A stretch of DNA of 64,000 bases from Domibacillus indicus (GCF_000970685.1 NZ_LAJB01000009.1:1-64000); one strand, 5' to 3'. Positions 54,939 through 63,667 are shown, counted from the stretch's first letter. The notes: a model not told the origin generated them from the sequence alone. Numbers and translations are program-made.

Positions 54939-56081
54939 ATGATTGCCGATCAAAACCTCGTGAAAAAAATGAACAGAAGGCGGCTTTTGCAGGAAGTCAT
55001 TCATCATTCTCCGATCTCAAGGGCCAGCTTATCAAAAACTACCGGATTAAATAAGTCTACGGTGTCCGCACAAATTCAGGACCTGGTTGATGAGAAATTT
55101 ATTTTTGAAATCGGACAGGGCCAGTCAAGCGGCGGACGACGGCCTGTTATGCTGATGTTTAATAAGCAGGCCGCCTACGCCATTGGGATCGATATTGGCG
55201 TTGATGACCTGACGATCCTTATGACAGATCTTGATGGCTCTATTATAAGCGAAAAGTATTTTGAGCTGCACCAGTCTTCATTAGAGGAAACAACTGCCCT
55301 GCTTTTAGAAACCATTCAGCATATGATCGATACGATGCCCGGCTCTCCCTATGGACTGATTGGAATTGGCATTTGTGTGCCCGGCCTCGTGGACTGCTCA
55401 GGGCAAATCATTCTGACACCCAATACCCACTGGAACGGAGTTAATTTAAAGAAACAGATTGAAGATAAATTTGGTGTGCCTGTTACGATTGAAAATGAAG
55501 CAAATGCCGGCGCTTATGGCGAAAACATATACGGAGCTGCAAAAGCGTACGATAATTTTATTTATGTAAGCATAAGCACGGGGATCGGTCTTGGGCTTGT
55601 CCTTGGAAATGAATTATACCGGGGCATCCATGGTTTTTCCGGTGAAATGGGACATATGACGATTGATTTTAACGGCCCGAAATGCAACTGCGGCAACCGC
55701 GGCTGCTGGGAGCTTTACGCGTCTGAAAAAGCCTTCCGCCAGTCACTGCCTGCCGACTGGGATCATGAAGAAATCCATGCCCGTTTTCAGCAAAATGACA
55801 CCCGTTTGCTGGGAGCACTTGAAAACTTCGGCCATTATTTAGGAATCGGCCTTGTTACCATTGCCAATACATTCGACCCGGAAGCCATTATTTTGCGAAA
55901 CCCGCTGATTGAATCAAACCCTTTTGTGCTGAATGCTGTGAAAAATACGCTTTCTTCCCGAATGAACAACCGGTTTGAGGCAGAATGCGCCTTCCTGCCT
56001 TCTTCCCTCGGCAAAAATGCACCCGCACTTGGCGCGTGCTCTATGATGATTAAACAGTTTATTAACGGAATTACCGCCTAA
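54939..56081 (+). CDS. xylR: Xylose repressor XylR (ROK family)
   Basis: A 380-residue repressor: N-terminal winged helix (about 8-65, ISRASLSKTTGLNKSTVSAQ) and a ROK sugar-binding domain with IGIDIGVDDL near 85, the zinc motif CNCGNRGCWE near 245, and GEMGHMTIDF just before it. It should bind the operator before xylA and release it with xylose. The ATG at 54939 is used; a GTG four codons upstream lies on the only plausible ribosome binding site (AAGTGAG). Divergent from xylA. Confidence 0.92.
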   Translation: MIADQNLVKKMNRRRLLQEVIHHSPISRASLSKTTGLNKSTVSAQIQDLVDEKFIFEIGQGQSSGGRRPVMLMFNKQAAYAIGIDIGVDDLTILMTDLDGSIISEKYFELHQSSLEETTALLLETIQHMIDTMPGSPYGLIGIGICVPGLVDCSGQIILTPNTHWNGVNLKKQIEDKFGVPVTIENEANAGAYGENIYGAAKAYDNFIYVSISTGIGLGLVLGNELYRGIHGFSGEMGHMTIDFNGPKCNCGNRGCWELYASEKAFRQSLPADWDHEEIHARFQQNDTRLLGALENFGHYLGIGLVTIANTFDPEAIILRNPLIESNPFVLNAVKNTLSSRMNNRFEAECAFLPSSLGKNAPALGACSMMIKQFINGITA

Positions 56082-56082
56082 C

Positions 56083-56190
56083 AGGGGCGGTTTATGAAAA
56101 AAAGGGCGGAAACAGAATGTTCAGGGACGGAAAGACTCTTTTTCCGCCCCGGCAGCCCGGCATACCGCCCCGCCCAAAACGATACCGACC
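56083..56190 (+). repeat. GGGCGGTAT intergenic repeat, copy D
   Basis: About 108 bp: GGGGCGGTTTATG, AAAGGGCGGAAAC, CAGGGACGGAAAG, TTTTTCCGCCCCGG, CATACCGCCCCGCCC, ATACCGACC. The same spacing of GGGCGG-type units as copy C, and again between convergent genes (xylR and the oxidoreductase gene at 56219). It begins 2 bases after the xylR stop. Confidence 0.6.
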
Positions 56191-56218
56191 TGAAACCTGC
56201 GGGATTTATAAGCTGCTT

Positions 56219-57394
56219 TTATAAATAAGTATCTACTTTTTCCCACCGGCGTGACCGGGCTGATTTCTCAACTGCTGTTAAAATCGCCTGGGCTGCATGC
56301 CCATCGTAAAAAGTAGGAGAAAGCGAAACTCCCTGCTCAATTCCTTTCATAAGCTCTGCAATTAAATTATGAAAAGTGTGCTCGTAGCCAATAATATGGG
56401 CGGAGGGCCAGTATACTCCTCCGTATGGGTGAACTTCTTCTGTTACATTAATTTTTTTAAACCCCTGAAGAGAAGGATCGTCATCCGCAAAGTAAACCTC
56501 TAATTCGTTCATACTCTCAGCATTCCACTTGATAGACCCTTTTTCTCCGTTAATCTCAAATTGGTTTGAATTCCGGTTTCCGCCGGCAAATCTTGTTGCT
56601 TCAAACGTTCCGGCTGCCCCGTTTTGAAAGGAAGCGATAAAAATGCTGGCATCGTCCACTTCCACATCGCGAAATTCTGTTGCGGAAGCTTTTCCGCTTA
56701 ACCCCGAGCTATCCGCCACTGCCGGCCGTTTTTTAATAAATGTTTTCATCATGCCGGAAACCTCATCAATTTCCCCCACTAAAAAACGGGCAAGGTCAAT
56801 GCTGTGCGCAGCAAGATCCCCGTGGGCTCCTGAACCGCTGATTGATTTTTCCAGACGCCAGACTAAAGGGAAATCCGGGTCCATAATCCAGTCCTGTAAA
56901 TAAAGAGCACGCATATGATAAATGCGGCCTATTTTCCCTTCACTGATCAGCTTTTTCGCAAACTGTATGGCCGGAGCGAACCGGTAATTGAAATTCACCA
57001 TATGAATCACATTGTTTTTTTGTACTGCTTCCAGCATTTGAGCCGATTCTTCAATCGTTAATGCTAGGGGCTTTTCACAGTAAACATGCTTTCCCGCTTC
57101 TGCGGCCGCAATGGCAATTTCCGCATGGTTATTGTTCGGTGTTACAATATCAATTAAATCGATATCTTCACGATTTATTAATGTTCGCCAGTCGGTTTCA
57201 TAGCTTTTCCAGCCCATTTTATCAGCGGCTTCTTTCACCCCTTCCGCATTCCGGCCGCAAATCGCCTGCTTTACCGGCTTAACGGGCAAATCGAAGAAAA
57301 AGGGAGCATTCTGGTATGCGTTTGAATGGGCTTTTCCCATAAATTTATAGCCAACCATGCCTACCCGGATGTCTTTTTGGTTTACGCCCACCAC
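56219..57394 (-). CDS. Gfo/Idh/MocA oxidoreductase (levoglucosan-dehydrogenase-like)
   Basis: A 391-residue NAD(P)-dependent sugar oxidoreductase: Rossmann part (VGMVGYKFMGKAHSNAY near 12-28; EKPLALT near 110) and a C-terminal alpha/beta substrate domain with YLQDWIMDPDFPLVWRLEK, GSGAHGDLAAHSIDLARFLVGE (catalytic His/Asp) and EEVHPYGGVYWPSAHIIGYEH. The pattern of these motifs recalls the levoglucosan dehydrogenase/LgdA type, which oxidises C3 of anhydro-glucose; this is from memory and unconfirmed. GTG start behind AAGGAGCG, within the last codons of the TIM-barrel gene. Last gene of the sugar operon. Confidence 0.8.
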   Translation of the reverse strand: MVGVNQKDIRVGMVGYKFMGKAHSNAYQNAPFFFDLPVKPVKQAICGRNAEGVKEAADKMGWKSYETDWRTLINREDIDLIDIVTPNNNHAEIAIAAAEAGKHVYCEKPLALTIEESAQMLEAVQKNNVIHMVNFNYRFAPAIQFAKKLISEGKIGRIYHMRALYLQDWIMDPDFPLVWRLEKSISGSGAHGDLAAHSIDLARFLVGEIDEVSGMMKTFIKKRPAVADSSGLSGKASATEFRDVEVDDASIFIASFQNGAAGTFEATRFAGGNRNSNQFEINGEKGSIKWNAESMNELEVYFADDDPSLQGFKKINVTEEVHPYGGVYWPSAHIIGYEHTFHNLIAELMKGIEQGVSLSPTFYDGHAAQAILTAVEKSARSRRWEKVDTYL

Positions 57395-58350
57395 AGCTCT
57401 TTCGCTCCTTCCGAAATAAGCATACTTTGAAGAAAATCGACTGCTTTTGTAAAGCCTTCTTCTATGCTCATCAGGCCATCCTCATGCTCAATGCTTACCG
57501 CTCCCTCATATCCAATGACCTGCAGGGCGCTGATGATATCTTTCCATGTTCCTTCGCCATGTCCGTAGCCTACTGTACGGAACACCCATGAACGGCTGGC
57601 AATATCCTTATAGCTTTTCGTATCCAGTACTCCGTTCAGCTTGCAGTTAAGCTCTTCTATTTGTGTATCTTTCGCATGGAAATGAAACAGCGCATTTTCT
57701 TTTCCAAGCGCTTTAATGCTCTGCACAGGGTCCATCCCCTGCCAGAAGTAATGGCTCGGATCAAAGTTAACACCGATTTCCGCCCCGCATTCTTTTCTTA
57801 AACGCAGCGCTGTTTCTGTATTGTAAACAACGAAGCCTGGATGCGGTTCAATGGCTGCTTTTACGCCATATGATTGAAGCAGCCGGGCTTGTTCTTCCCA
57901 GTATGGAATCACTTTTTCTTTCCACTGCCACTCAACTACCCGGGAAAAATCCGTTGGCCACGGGCAGGTAATCCAGACCGGATTCTGGGAATGCTCGGAC
58001 TCGCCCGGGCATCCAGAAAAAGTGACCACATTTTCTACGCCAAGCTTTGAAGCCAGCTTCACGCTATTAACAAAGGCTTCATGATGCTCCGCTGCAATTT
58101 CCTTATCAGGATGAAGCGGGTTGCCGTGGCAGCTTAACGCACTGATTTTGATCCCTCTGTCTTCAAACGCTTTCTTAAAACGCTGCAGCTTTTCCGGGTT
58201 GTTTAGTAATAATGCCGGATTACAGTGGGCATTTCCCACATAGCCGCCTGTCCCAATTTCAACTGTATGGAGCCCTTTTTGTTTTATATGGTCAAGCATT
58301 TCCTCCAATGATTTCTCCGAAAATAACACCGCAAATACTCCAAGGTTCAT
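57382..58350 (-). CDS. Sugar phosphate isomerase/epimerase (TIM barrel, AP endonuclease 2 family)
   Basis: A 322-residue xylose-isomerase-like TIM barrel. Likely metal ligands: Glu in AAIEPHPGFVVYN near 165, Asp/His in VNFDPSHYFWQGMDP near 200, His in FHFHAKDT near 228, Glu in VSIEHEDGLM near 290. The family covers epimerases, ketose isomerases and 3-keto-glycoside hydrolases/isomerases. The start at 58350 follows GGAGGCG. It overlaps the next gene by 13 bases and follows the permease gene by 16, so it is tightly embedded in the operon and likely works on the product of one of the oxidoreductases. Confidence 0.85.
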   Translation of the reverse strand: MNLGVFAVLFSEKSLEEMLDHIKQKGLHTVEIGTGGYVGNAHCNPALLLNNPEKLQRFKKAFEDRGIKISALSCHGNPLHPDKEIAAEHHEAFVNSVKLASKLGVENVVTFSGCPGESEHSQNPVWITCPWPTDFSRVVEWQWKEKVIPYWEEQARLLQSYGVKAAIEPHPGFVVYNTETALRLRKECGAEIGVNFDPSHYFWQGMDPVQSIKALGKENALFHFHAKDTQIEELNCKLNGVLDTKSYKDIASRSWVFRTVGYGHGEGTWKDIISALQVIGYEGAVSIEHEDGLMSIEEGFTKAVDFLQSMLISEGAKELWWA

Positions 58351-58366
58351 ACTTATGCGCCTCCTG

Positions 58367-59197
58367 TTATTTTTCTGCTCCAGCCGTAATTCCGCTGACA
58401 ATATATTTTTGTAGAAATAAAAACGCTAAAATAATCGGTGCGGCCGCAATAGTGGAAACGGCCATTAAGTTATCCCACTGTGTTCCATACTGGCCGATAA
58501 ACTTCGTCAGCCCCATTGTTAAAGGGCGTATTTTTTCATCGGTTGCCAGTGTTAAAGCGAAAATTAAATCGCCCCAGGCAAACAAAAAGCTAAAAGTGCT
58601 CACCGTTAAGACAATCGGCTTCGTCAGCGGCAAAATAATGCGCGTAAACGCGGTGAAGCTGTTGCATCCATCCATAACGGCCGCTTCCTCCAAACCTTTA
58701 GGGATCGAGAGAAAAAAGGGCCTCATAATCACGATGGCAAATGGCAGCGCTGTCGTTGTATTGCCGACAATTAATGCCAGATAGCTGTTTAGCAGTTCAA
58801 ACTTGCTAAACAAAATATAAAGCGGCATCGCCATCATAATGCCGGGGATCATCTGGGTAATTAGCAAAATAAGCAATAAAATATTGGCCCATCTTAATTT
58901 AAAGCGTGCCAGTGCATAAGCGCACGGCAATGCCAGGATTAAGGTCAAGAAAGCCGTCCCAAACGCTGTAACAAATGAATTTTTGATATACGGCAGCAGG
59001 CTTCGATCCTCGATTAAATTTTTCACATAAGCATCAAATTGAATGGTTTCCGGAATAATCATCGGCGGCGTCGCAAACACATCTTGAATCGGCTTAACCG
59101 ATGTTACAACCATCCAATAAACTGGAAAAAGGAAGATACCTGTAATGATAACCGCAGTCAGAAGCAAGGCATACTGCTTTACTGAATACTTTCTCAT
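58367..59197 (-). CDS. Carbohydrate ABC transporter permease (MalG type)
   Basis: A 276-residue CUT1-type permease with six helices and the EAA loop (EEAAVMDGCNSFTAFTRIILPLTKP near 180). It pairs with the permease encoded directly upstream, which it overlaps by 4 bases. Confidence 0.92.
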   Translation of the reverse strand: MRKYSVKQYALLLTAVIITGIFLFPVYWMVVTSVKPIQDVFATPPMIIPETIQFDAYVKNLIEDRSLLPYIKNSFVTAFGTAFLTLILALPCAYALARFKLRWANILLLILLITQMIPGIMMAMPLYILFSKFELLNSYLALIVGNTTTALPFAIVIMRPFFLSIPKGLEEAAVMDGCNSFTAFTRIILPLTKPIVLTVSTFSFLFAWGDLIFALTLATDEKIRPLTMGLTKFIGQYGTQWDNLMAVSTIAAAPIILAFLFLQKYIVSGITAGAEK

Positions 59198-60129
59198 TCC
59201 GCTTCCTCCCTTTTAATAAGGTACAGGTAGATGAGCGCAATGCAGATAAGAATAACAAGAATAACAGTAGCTACGGCTCCGCTTGCCCCAAAATCGAAAT
59301 TCACAAAAGCAAGCTCATACCCGTAAAACGGCAGCACCTGAGTTGCATTTACCGGTCCTCCGCCTGTCATAATCAAAATAATGTCGAACACTTTAAATGT
59401 ATAGATAATCCCCAGCACTAAAATAATTAACAGCGCCGGCTTCAGCAGCGGCAGCGTAATTCGCCAAAATGTTTGAAACCTGCTGGCACCGTCTACTTTC
59501 GCCGCTTCATATACGTCACTCGGAAGTGCCTGCATAGCGGCCAAGATTAAAATCATGTTAAAGGGAATACCTATCCAGATATTCGTCATAATCACAGCTG
59601 CTAAAGCAGTGTCCTGCTGGCCAAGCCAGTTAATGGGTGCATCAATCAAATGAAGTGACACCAGAAAATAATTAATCACCCCGTGGTCTACATCAAACAG
59701 CCATTTAAAAAGAGTACCGGTAATCACAAGCGGGGTCATCCATGCCAGAAGCATGATCGAGCGAAAAAAATTTCGAAACGGAAAGTCCTGATTCAAAAAC
59801 ACCGCCAGCAAATAGCCGATAATTACCTGAAAAAAAATACAGGCCGCTGTGTAAATCACGGTGTTTTTCAAAGCAATGCCGAACTTTTCCGTTTGAATCA
59901 TTTCTTTGTAGTTTTGCAGGCCGATAAATTCTCCGCCGCTGCGCAGATTCATCAGGGTTAAATCCTGAAAGCTGACGACAATGTTATAAGCAATCGGATA
60001 AAGCATAAAAAGCAAAACGAACAGCGCGGCTGGAGCAATAAACAAATACTGAGGCATCTTTTGGCTGAACCTGCTTTTCACTGTGTACGTCCCTAATTGA
60101 GAGGACTTACGAGCGACTCTTCCGTTCAT
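59194..60129 (-). CDS. Carbohydrate ABC transporter permease (MalF/UgpA type)
   Basis: A 311-residue CUT1-type permease with about six helices and the EAA loop (YEAAKVDGASRFQTFWRITLPLLKP near 215). It has a basic N-terminal tail of about 25 residues before the first helix. A hairpin separates it from the binding-protein gene. No ATPase gene is present in the operon, so an unlinked MsmX-type ATPase is presumably shared. Confidence 0.92.
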   Translation of the reverse strand: MNGRVARKSSQLGTYTVKSRFSQKMPQYLFIAPAALFVLLFMLYPIAYNIVVSFQDLTLMNLRSGGEFIGLQNYKEMIQTEKFGIALKNTVIYTAACIFFQVIIGYLLAVFLNQDFPFRNFFRSIMLLAWMTPLVITGTLFKWLFDVDHGVINYFLVSLHLIDAPINWLGQQDTALAAVIMTNIWIGIPFNMILILAAMQALPSDVYEAAKVDGASRFQTFWRITLPLLKPALLIILVLGIIYTFKVFDIILIMTGGGPVNATQVLPFYGYELAFVNFDFGASGAVATVILVILICIALIYLYLIKREEAE

Positions 60130-60141
60130 TGCACATCCTCC

Positions 60142-60172
60142 TAAAAACAGGAGAGGAGACTCTCCCCTGTTA
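60142..60172 (-). terminator. Hairpin between binding protein and permease genes
   Basis: AACAG-GAGAG pairs with CTCTC-CCTGTT (about 60146-60171), with T5 on the minus strand beyond. Typical of hairpins that keep binding-protein mRNA more abundant than permease mRNA. Confidence 0.5.
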
Positions 60173-60174
60173 AA

Positions 60175-61434
60175 TTAAGGAAGCAGCGGTTCTATTTTGG
60201 CTGCTGTATCCTCCATGATTTTGTCTACATCCTCGCCTGTCATAGCCCGTTGAATGGCTTCCTGGATATTCGACGAGATTTCCGGATAGTTTGTTCCGTA
60301 AGCGCGCGGTTTCGCGGATTGAAGCTGCTCCATAAATACCTTCACATGCTCATCCGTTGCCCAGTCATACTGTTCATCACTTGCCACGTCTTCACGGCTT
60401 GGCAGGCGGCCGCCTAACTCATGCATAGGGCCAAGAATTTCCGGCTGCTGTGTCCATTTGATAAATTCCCATGCGGCATCTTGATGTTCAGATGTTTCGG
60501 TAATGGCCCAGTTTTCTCCGCCCAGAATGGAGGCAGTGCCCGCCTCGCCTGCCGGCATTAAAAACACTCCCCAATTAATATCCTGCGACTGCTCCTTTAA
60601 CATAGGAATTTGCCACGGTCCGTTTTCCATCATGGCCGCTTTTTTCGTCTGGAACTGTACCAGCACATCGGACTGATCCCAGTTGATCATGTTTTCAGAC
60701 AGAACGCCTTCTTTTACCATATTTTGAACAAAGCTCATTGCACTCTTCGCTTCGTCGCTGCCGAAGGAATCTAGATCGGCTCCTGCCTGCCAGAGGTAAG
60801 GAAGAAATTGAAAGGTGCCTTCTTCACTTTTCTTGCCGGACATGGCAAAGCCTTTTACGTCTCCTTTTGTCAGCTTTTTCGCTGTCTCCATAAATTCATC
60901 CCATGTTTTTGGGAGGTCTGTAATGCCCGCTTCTTCAAACATGTCTTTGTTGTAGTAAATAGCAAGCGCATTGCTGTTGTTTGGGATTCCATATATTTTT
61001 CCGTCCAGCGTTGCCGACTCCATCGGCCCTTCAAAGTACTGGTCTCCTTCGCCCCATTCGTCTACCTTTTCCGTAATATCCGCAAAAACGCCTGCCTGGG
61101 CAAAAGATTGGTGATCCGGATTGTCAATTAAGACAATGTCCGGCAGTTCGCCGGCTCCCACTCCCTGAAGCAGCTTTGTTTTCAAATCGGCAAAAGGCAT
61201 ATAGGTGCGTTCAAACGTAACACTTGGATTTTCTTCCTGGTATTTTTTCATCAAAGCTTCCTGCTCACGCTCACTGGAAGAATCCGGCTGCAGATAGTCC
61301 CAGATTTTGATCGTTACTTGATCAGATCCGCCGTTGCTTTCATTTTCCGTTTCCCCGCCGCTTTCGGAAGAACCACAGGCCGACAGTACCAGCACGCAAA
61401 CCGTACAGAGTAGAAAAAAAAGTTTTTTGCTCAT
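60175..61434 (-). CDS. Sugar ABC transporter substrate-binding lipoprotein
   Basis: A 419-residue extracellular binding protein of the CUT1 family (bacterial solute-binding protein 1). Signal peptide with lipobox LSAC at residues 17-20, then a Ser/Gly/Glu-rich linker to about 40. Later segments (DIVLIDNPDHQSFAQAGVFADIT, YGIPNNSNALAIYYNKDMFEEAGI, WAITETSEHQDAAWEFIKW) are typical. It overlaps the upstream oxidoreductase gene by 4 bases. Confidence 0.92.
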   Translation of the reverse strand: MSKKLFFLLCTVCVLVLSACGSSESGGETENESNGGSDQVTIKIWDYLQPDSSSEREQEALMKKYQEENPSVTFERTYMPFADLKTKLLQGVGAGELPDIVLIDNPDHQSFAQAGVFADITEKVDEWGEGDQYFEGPMESATLDGKIYGIPNNSNALAIYYNKDMFEEAGITDLPKTWDEFMETAKKLTKGDVKGFAMSGKKSEEGTFQFLPYLWQAGADLDSFGSDEAKSAMSFVQNMVKEGVLSENMINWDQSDVLVQFQTKKAAMMENGPWQIPMLKEQSQDINWGVFLMPAGEAGTASILGGENWAITETSEHQDAAWEFIKWTQQPEILGPMHELGGRLPSREDVASDEQYDWATDEHVKVFMEQLQSAKPRAYGTNYPEISSNIQEAIQRAMTGEDVDKIMEDTAAKIEPLLP

Positions 61435-62447
61435 TTTACGCTCTCCTTCTCGCTTAAAATGTCAGCAACCTTTATTTCATGAGACAGCTTTACTGATTCA
61501 AGTGCAGCACCAACGATTCCAAAGCTTTTTAAATTATCTTCCAGATCTGTTGCCGGCCGCCTGTTTTCCTGTATAGCCGATACCATTTCATAGATGGAAA
61601 ACTCGCGGTCTGTATAAGCCATATCAACTAACGGAAGCGGGCGCTTTGCACCGTCACCTGCTGTTACATAAGGACGGTCCCCGCTAAGCTCAATCAGTCC
61701 GTTTTTTCCATAAAGCTTAATTTCACCGTTCCATGATGTTTCAGGGCCGGTTGTTACCCAGCTGGCAAAATAGTGGACAAGCACCTCTTCAAATGACATG
61801 GTGACGCTTGCAGTCGGGTTTCCCTGAAACCAGCTCCAGGACGGCCTCATGCTTTTTGCATAAACGGTGCTTGCATCTTTCCCCAATATATACCTCATAA
61901 GGTCAAAATGATGGATACTCATATCTTCAATCACAATTTCTTTGTATTGGTCTCTCCAGCCGCCAAAATTCGTTGCACGCCTGAAATTCCATTCCACATA
62001 TTCAATTGGACCGGCAATTTGATCATCTACCGCTTTCTTAATGGCCTGTATTTCGGGCCTCCAGCGGTAGTTCTGGCTGATCATGACATGCTGGCTGTAC
62101 CCTTTGGCTGCTTGGTGTAATTCTTTTGCGTCCTGGAGTGTCTGGGCAATTGGCTTTTCTAAAAAAACATGGAGGCCGTTTTTCAGTGCATCAATAGAGA
62201 GAGTTTTGTGTGTCTGCGGTGGTGTAATAATTAAAGCAATGTCTGCTTCTGTTGATTGAAATGCCTGGAGGTGGTTATCAAAATAGTGAATTCCTTCGTC
62301 ACCCAGCAGTTTTTTTGCCCGGTCACGATTGGTCTGTTCAATGTCTACGACAGCAACAATATCAAGAAAATCCAGACTTTTAATGATTTCCAGCCAGGAA
62401 AGACCGAATCCTCCGGCTCCGGCTTGAATAACCCGTAGAGATTCCAT
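61431..62447 (-). CDS. Gfo/Idh/MocA family oxidoreductase
   Basis: A 338-residue NAD(P)-dependent oxidoreductase: Rossmann part with VIQAGAGGFGLSWL near 6-19 and LEKPIAQT near 95, substrate domain with IEDMSIHHFDLMRYILGKD near 173-190 where the catalytic His/Asp lie. It differs clearly from the second Gfo/Idh protein of this operon (56219), so the pathway probably has two redox steps, perhaps oxidation and re-reduction as in 3-keto-sugar routes (inference). AAAAGGGG before the ATG. First gene of the operon. Confidence 0.85.
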   Translation of the reverse strand: MESLRVIQAGAGGFGLSWLEIIKSLDFLDIVAVVDIEQTNRDRAKKLLGDEGIHYFDNHLQAFQSTEADIALIITPPQTHKTLSIDALKNGLHVFLEKPIAQTLQDAKELHQAAKGYSQHVMISQNYRWRPEIQAIKKAVDDQIAGPIEYVEWNFRRATNFGGWRDQYKEIVIEDMSIHHFDLMRYILGKDASTVYAKSMRPSWSWFQGNPTASVTMSFEEVLVHYFASWVTTGPETSWNGEIKLYGKNGLIELSGDRPYVTAGDGAKRPLPLVDMAYTDREFSIYEMVSAIQENRRPATDLEDNLKSFGIVGAALESVKLSHEIKVADILSEKESVK

Positions 62448-62478
62448 TCATCCAGCCCCTTTTTAATTTTCAGAATAT

Positions 62479-62494
62479 TGATGTACGTTAATCA
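62479..62494. promoter_or_regulatory. Operator O2 of the sugar operon
   Basis: TGATGTACGTTAATCA. It shares the palindromic pattern TGAT-N2-ACGT-N2-ATCA with O1 at 62593-62608, 114 bases away, and lies between the promoter and the first gene. Confidence 0.65.
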
Positions 62495-62556
62495 AAAAAG
62501 TGAATCAAAATCTGCACTGTGATTTTGCTGCAGCATGAACAAAGATATTTTCAATT

Positions 62557-62571
62557 TGTAAGCGCTTTACA
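62557..62571. promoter_or_regulatory. cre (CcpA) site of the sugar operon
   Basis: TGTAAGCGCTTTACA, nearly the ideal symmetric cre. It begins about 5 bases downstream of the operon's -10, over the expected transcription start. Confidence 0.8.
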
Positions 62572-62576
62572 TTGTA

Positions 62577-62605
62577 ATCATAAAAGACATTATGATGTAC
62601 GTCAA
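62577..62605 (-). promoter_or_regulatory. Promoter of the sugar operon
   Basis: Minus strand TTGACG (62600-62605), 17 bases, TATGAT (62577-62582). The -35 lies within operator O1. Confidence 0.65.
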
Positions 62606-62608
62606 TCA
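62593..62608. promoter_or_regulatory. Operator O1 of the sugar operon
   Basis: TGATGTACGTCAATCA, matching O2 at 15 of 16 positions. It covers the promoter -35 and also the stop codon (62606-62608) of the regulator gene. Confidence 0.65.
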
Positions 62609-63667
62609 TTTTTTAGAATTTTTTCGAAATTCATTTTGATTTAAATAATATTTGGCATTGGCTTTTGTGACTACTTCCAGTTTTACGATCGTATTTTCTT
62701 TCGAAGACTCTTCCGTGGAATTCAAAAAATCAAATACCTTTTTTACCATCATGGAAGCCTGTGCAGCGGGATCCTGGCAAATTGTTGCGGTGATAATGCC
62801 GCTTTGCAAGGAAGCGTTTATTTTTTCGCTTATATCATGCCCAATGATTACTTTGTCTTTTGCCATTTTTATTTCTTTAAGAAACTCGGCTGCTTCTCCT
62901 AATATTCCGTTCGCAATGTAGATCCCATCTGCCTGGACAAAGCGGTGGCTGCTGGCGTTAAACGATGGATTCGTGTAGGAGCTTGTAACTGGCACAGTTT
63001 CAATCTTCATCTTCATTTGTTTTTCTTCAAAATAAGCACGAAAACCCTGCTCTTTATTGACCATTTGATACGTATCCTCATCTTCTCTCACAATAATGAT
63101 ATGATCGAGCTTTTTGGCAAACAGGCAAATAAGCTCCGCCGCCAGGTAGCCAGCATCAAAATAGTCGCTGCCGACAAAAGCAATCCGCCGGCTTTCCGGC
63201 ACATCATTGTTTAGCGAAAAAACAGGAATCCCAAGCTCCATTCCTTTATTAATCACATCAACAAACGGCTTTGAGTCGTGGGGTGCAATCACAAGCGCAT
63301 CATGGCGATTGTCCGTAATTGCTTTTTCAATAAAATGAATCTGGATTTCCTTGGGCATCGATTCCACGCGGTACACTTCCGCTTTAAAACCAAAATCCTC
63401 AAATAAAGCCGCTGCCTTCATAATTTCCTGCTGGATCTCTCCCCAGAAATACTCCGGTATCAATGGCAAAATAAAAGCCACGTTTAGGGTTTTCTGGGTG
63501 GATAGAAATTTAGCGGCCCTGTTTGGCTTATATCCCAGCTCCTCCGCTTTCAATTTAACCTTTTTTATTGTTTTGGCGCTTACTCCATTGCGGTTATTTA
63601 ATACCCGGTCCACTGTTGCGGTTGAGATGCCAAGAGCATCCGCAATCATTTTAGCCGTAACTTTCAT
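62606..63667 (-). CDS. LacI-family transcriptional regulator
   Basis: A 353-residue regulator: N-terminal HTH (residues 1-50, MIADALGISTATVDRVLNNR then LGYKPNRAAKFLST hinge) and a periplasmic-binding-protein-like sugar domain of the RbsB type (NVAFILPLIPEYFWGEIQ near 65; DALVIAPHDSKPFVDVINKG near 125; GHDISEKI near 275). VDRVLNNR replaces the common VSRVLN. The ATG at 63667 follows GGGGGAAA; the longer frame to 63805 has no site. It ends 159 bases before the sugar operon, which it very probably controls through O1/O2. Confidence 0.9.
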   Translation of the reverse strand: MKVTAKMIADALGISTATVDRVLNNRNGVSAKTIKKVKLKAEELGYKPNRAAKFLSTQKTLNVAFILPLIPEYFWGEIQQEIMKAAALFEDFGFKAEVYRVESMPKEIQIHFIEKAITDNRHDALVIAPHDSKPFVDVINKGMELGIPVFSLNNDVPESRRIAFVGSDYFDAGYLAAELICLFAKKLDHIIIVREDEDTYQMVNKEQGFRAYFEEKQMKMKIETVPVTSSYTNPSFNASSHRFVQADGIYIANGILGEAAEFLKEIKMAKDKVIIGHDISEKINASLQSGIITATICQDPAAQASMMVKKVFDFLNSTEESSKENTIVKLEVVTKANAKYYLNQNEFRKNSKK

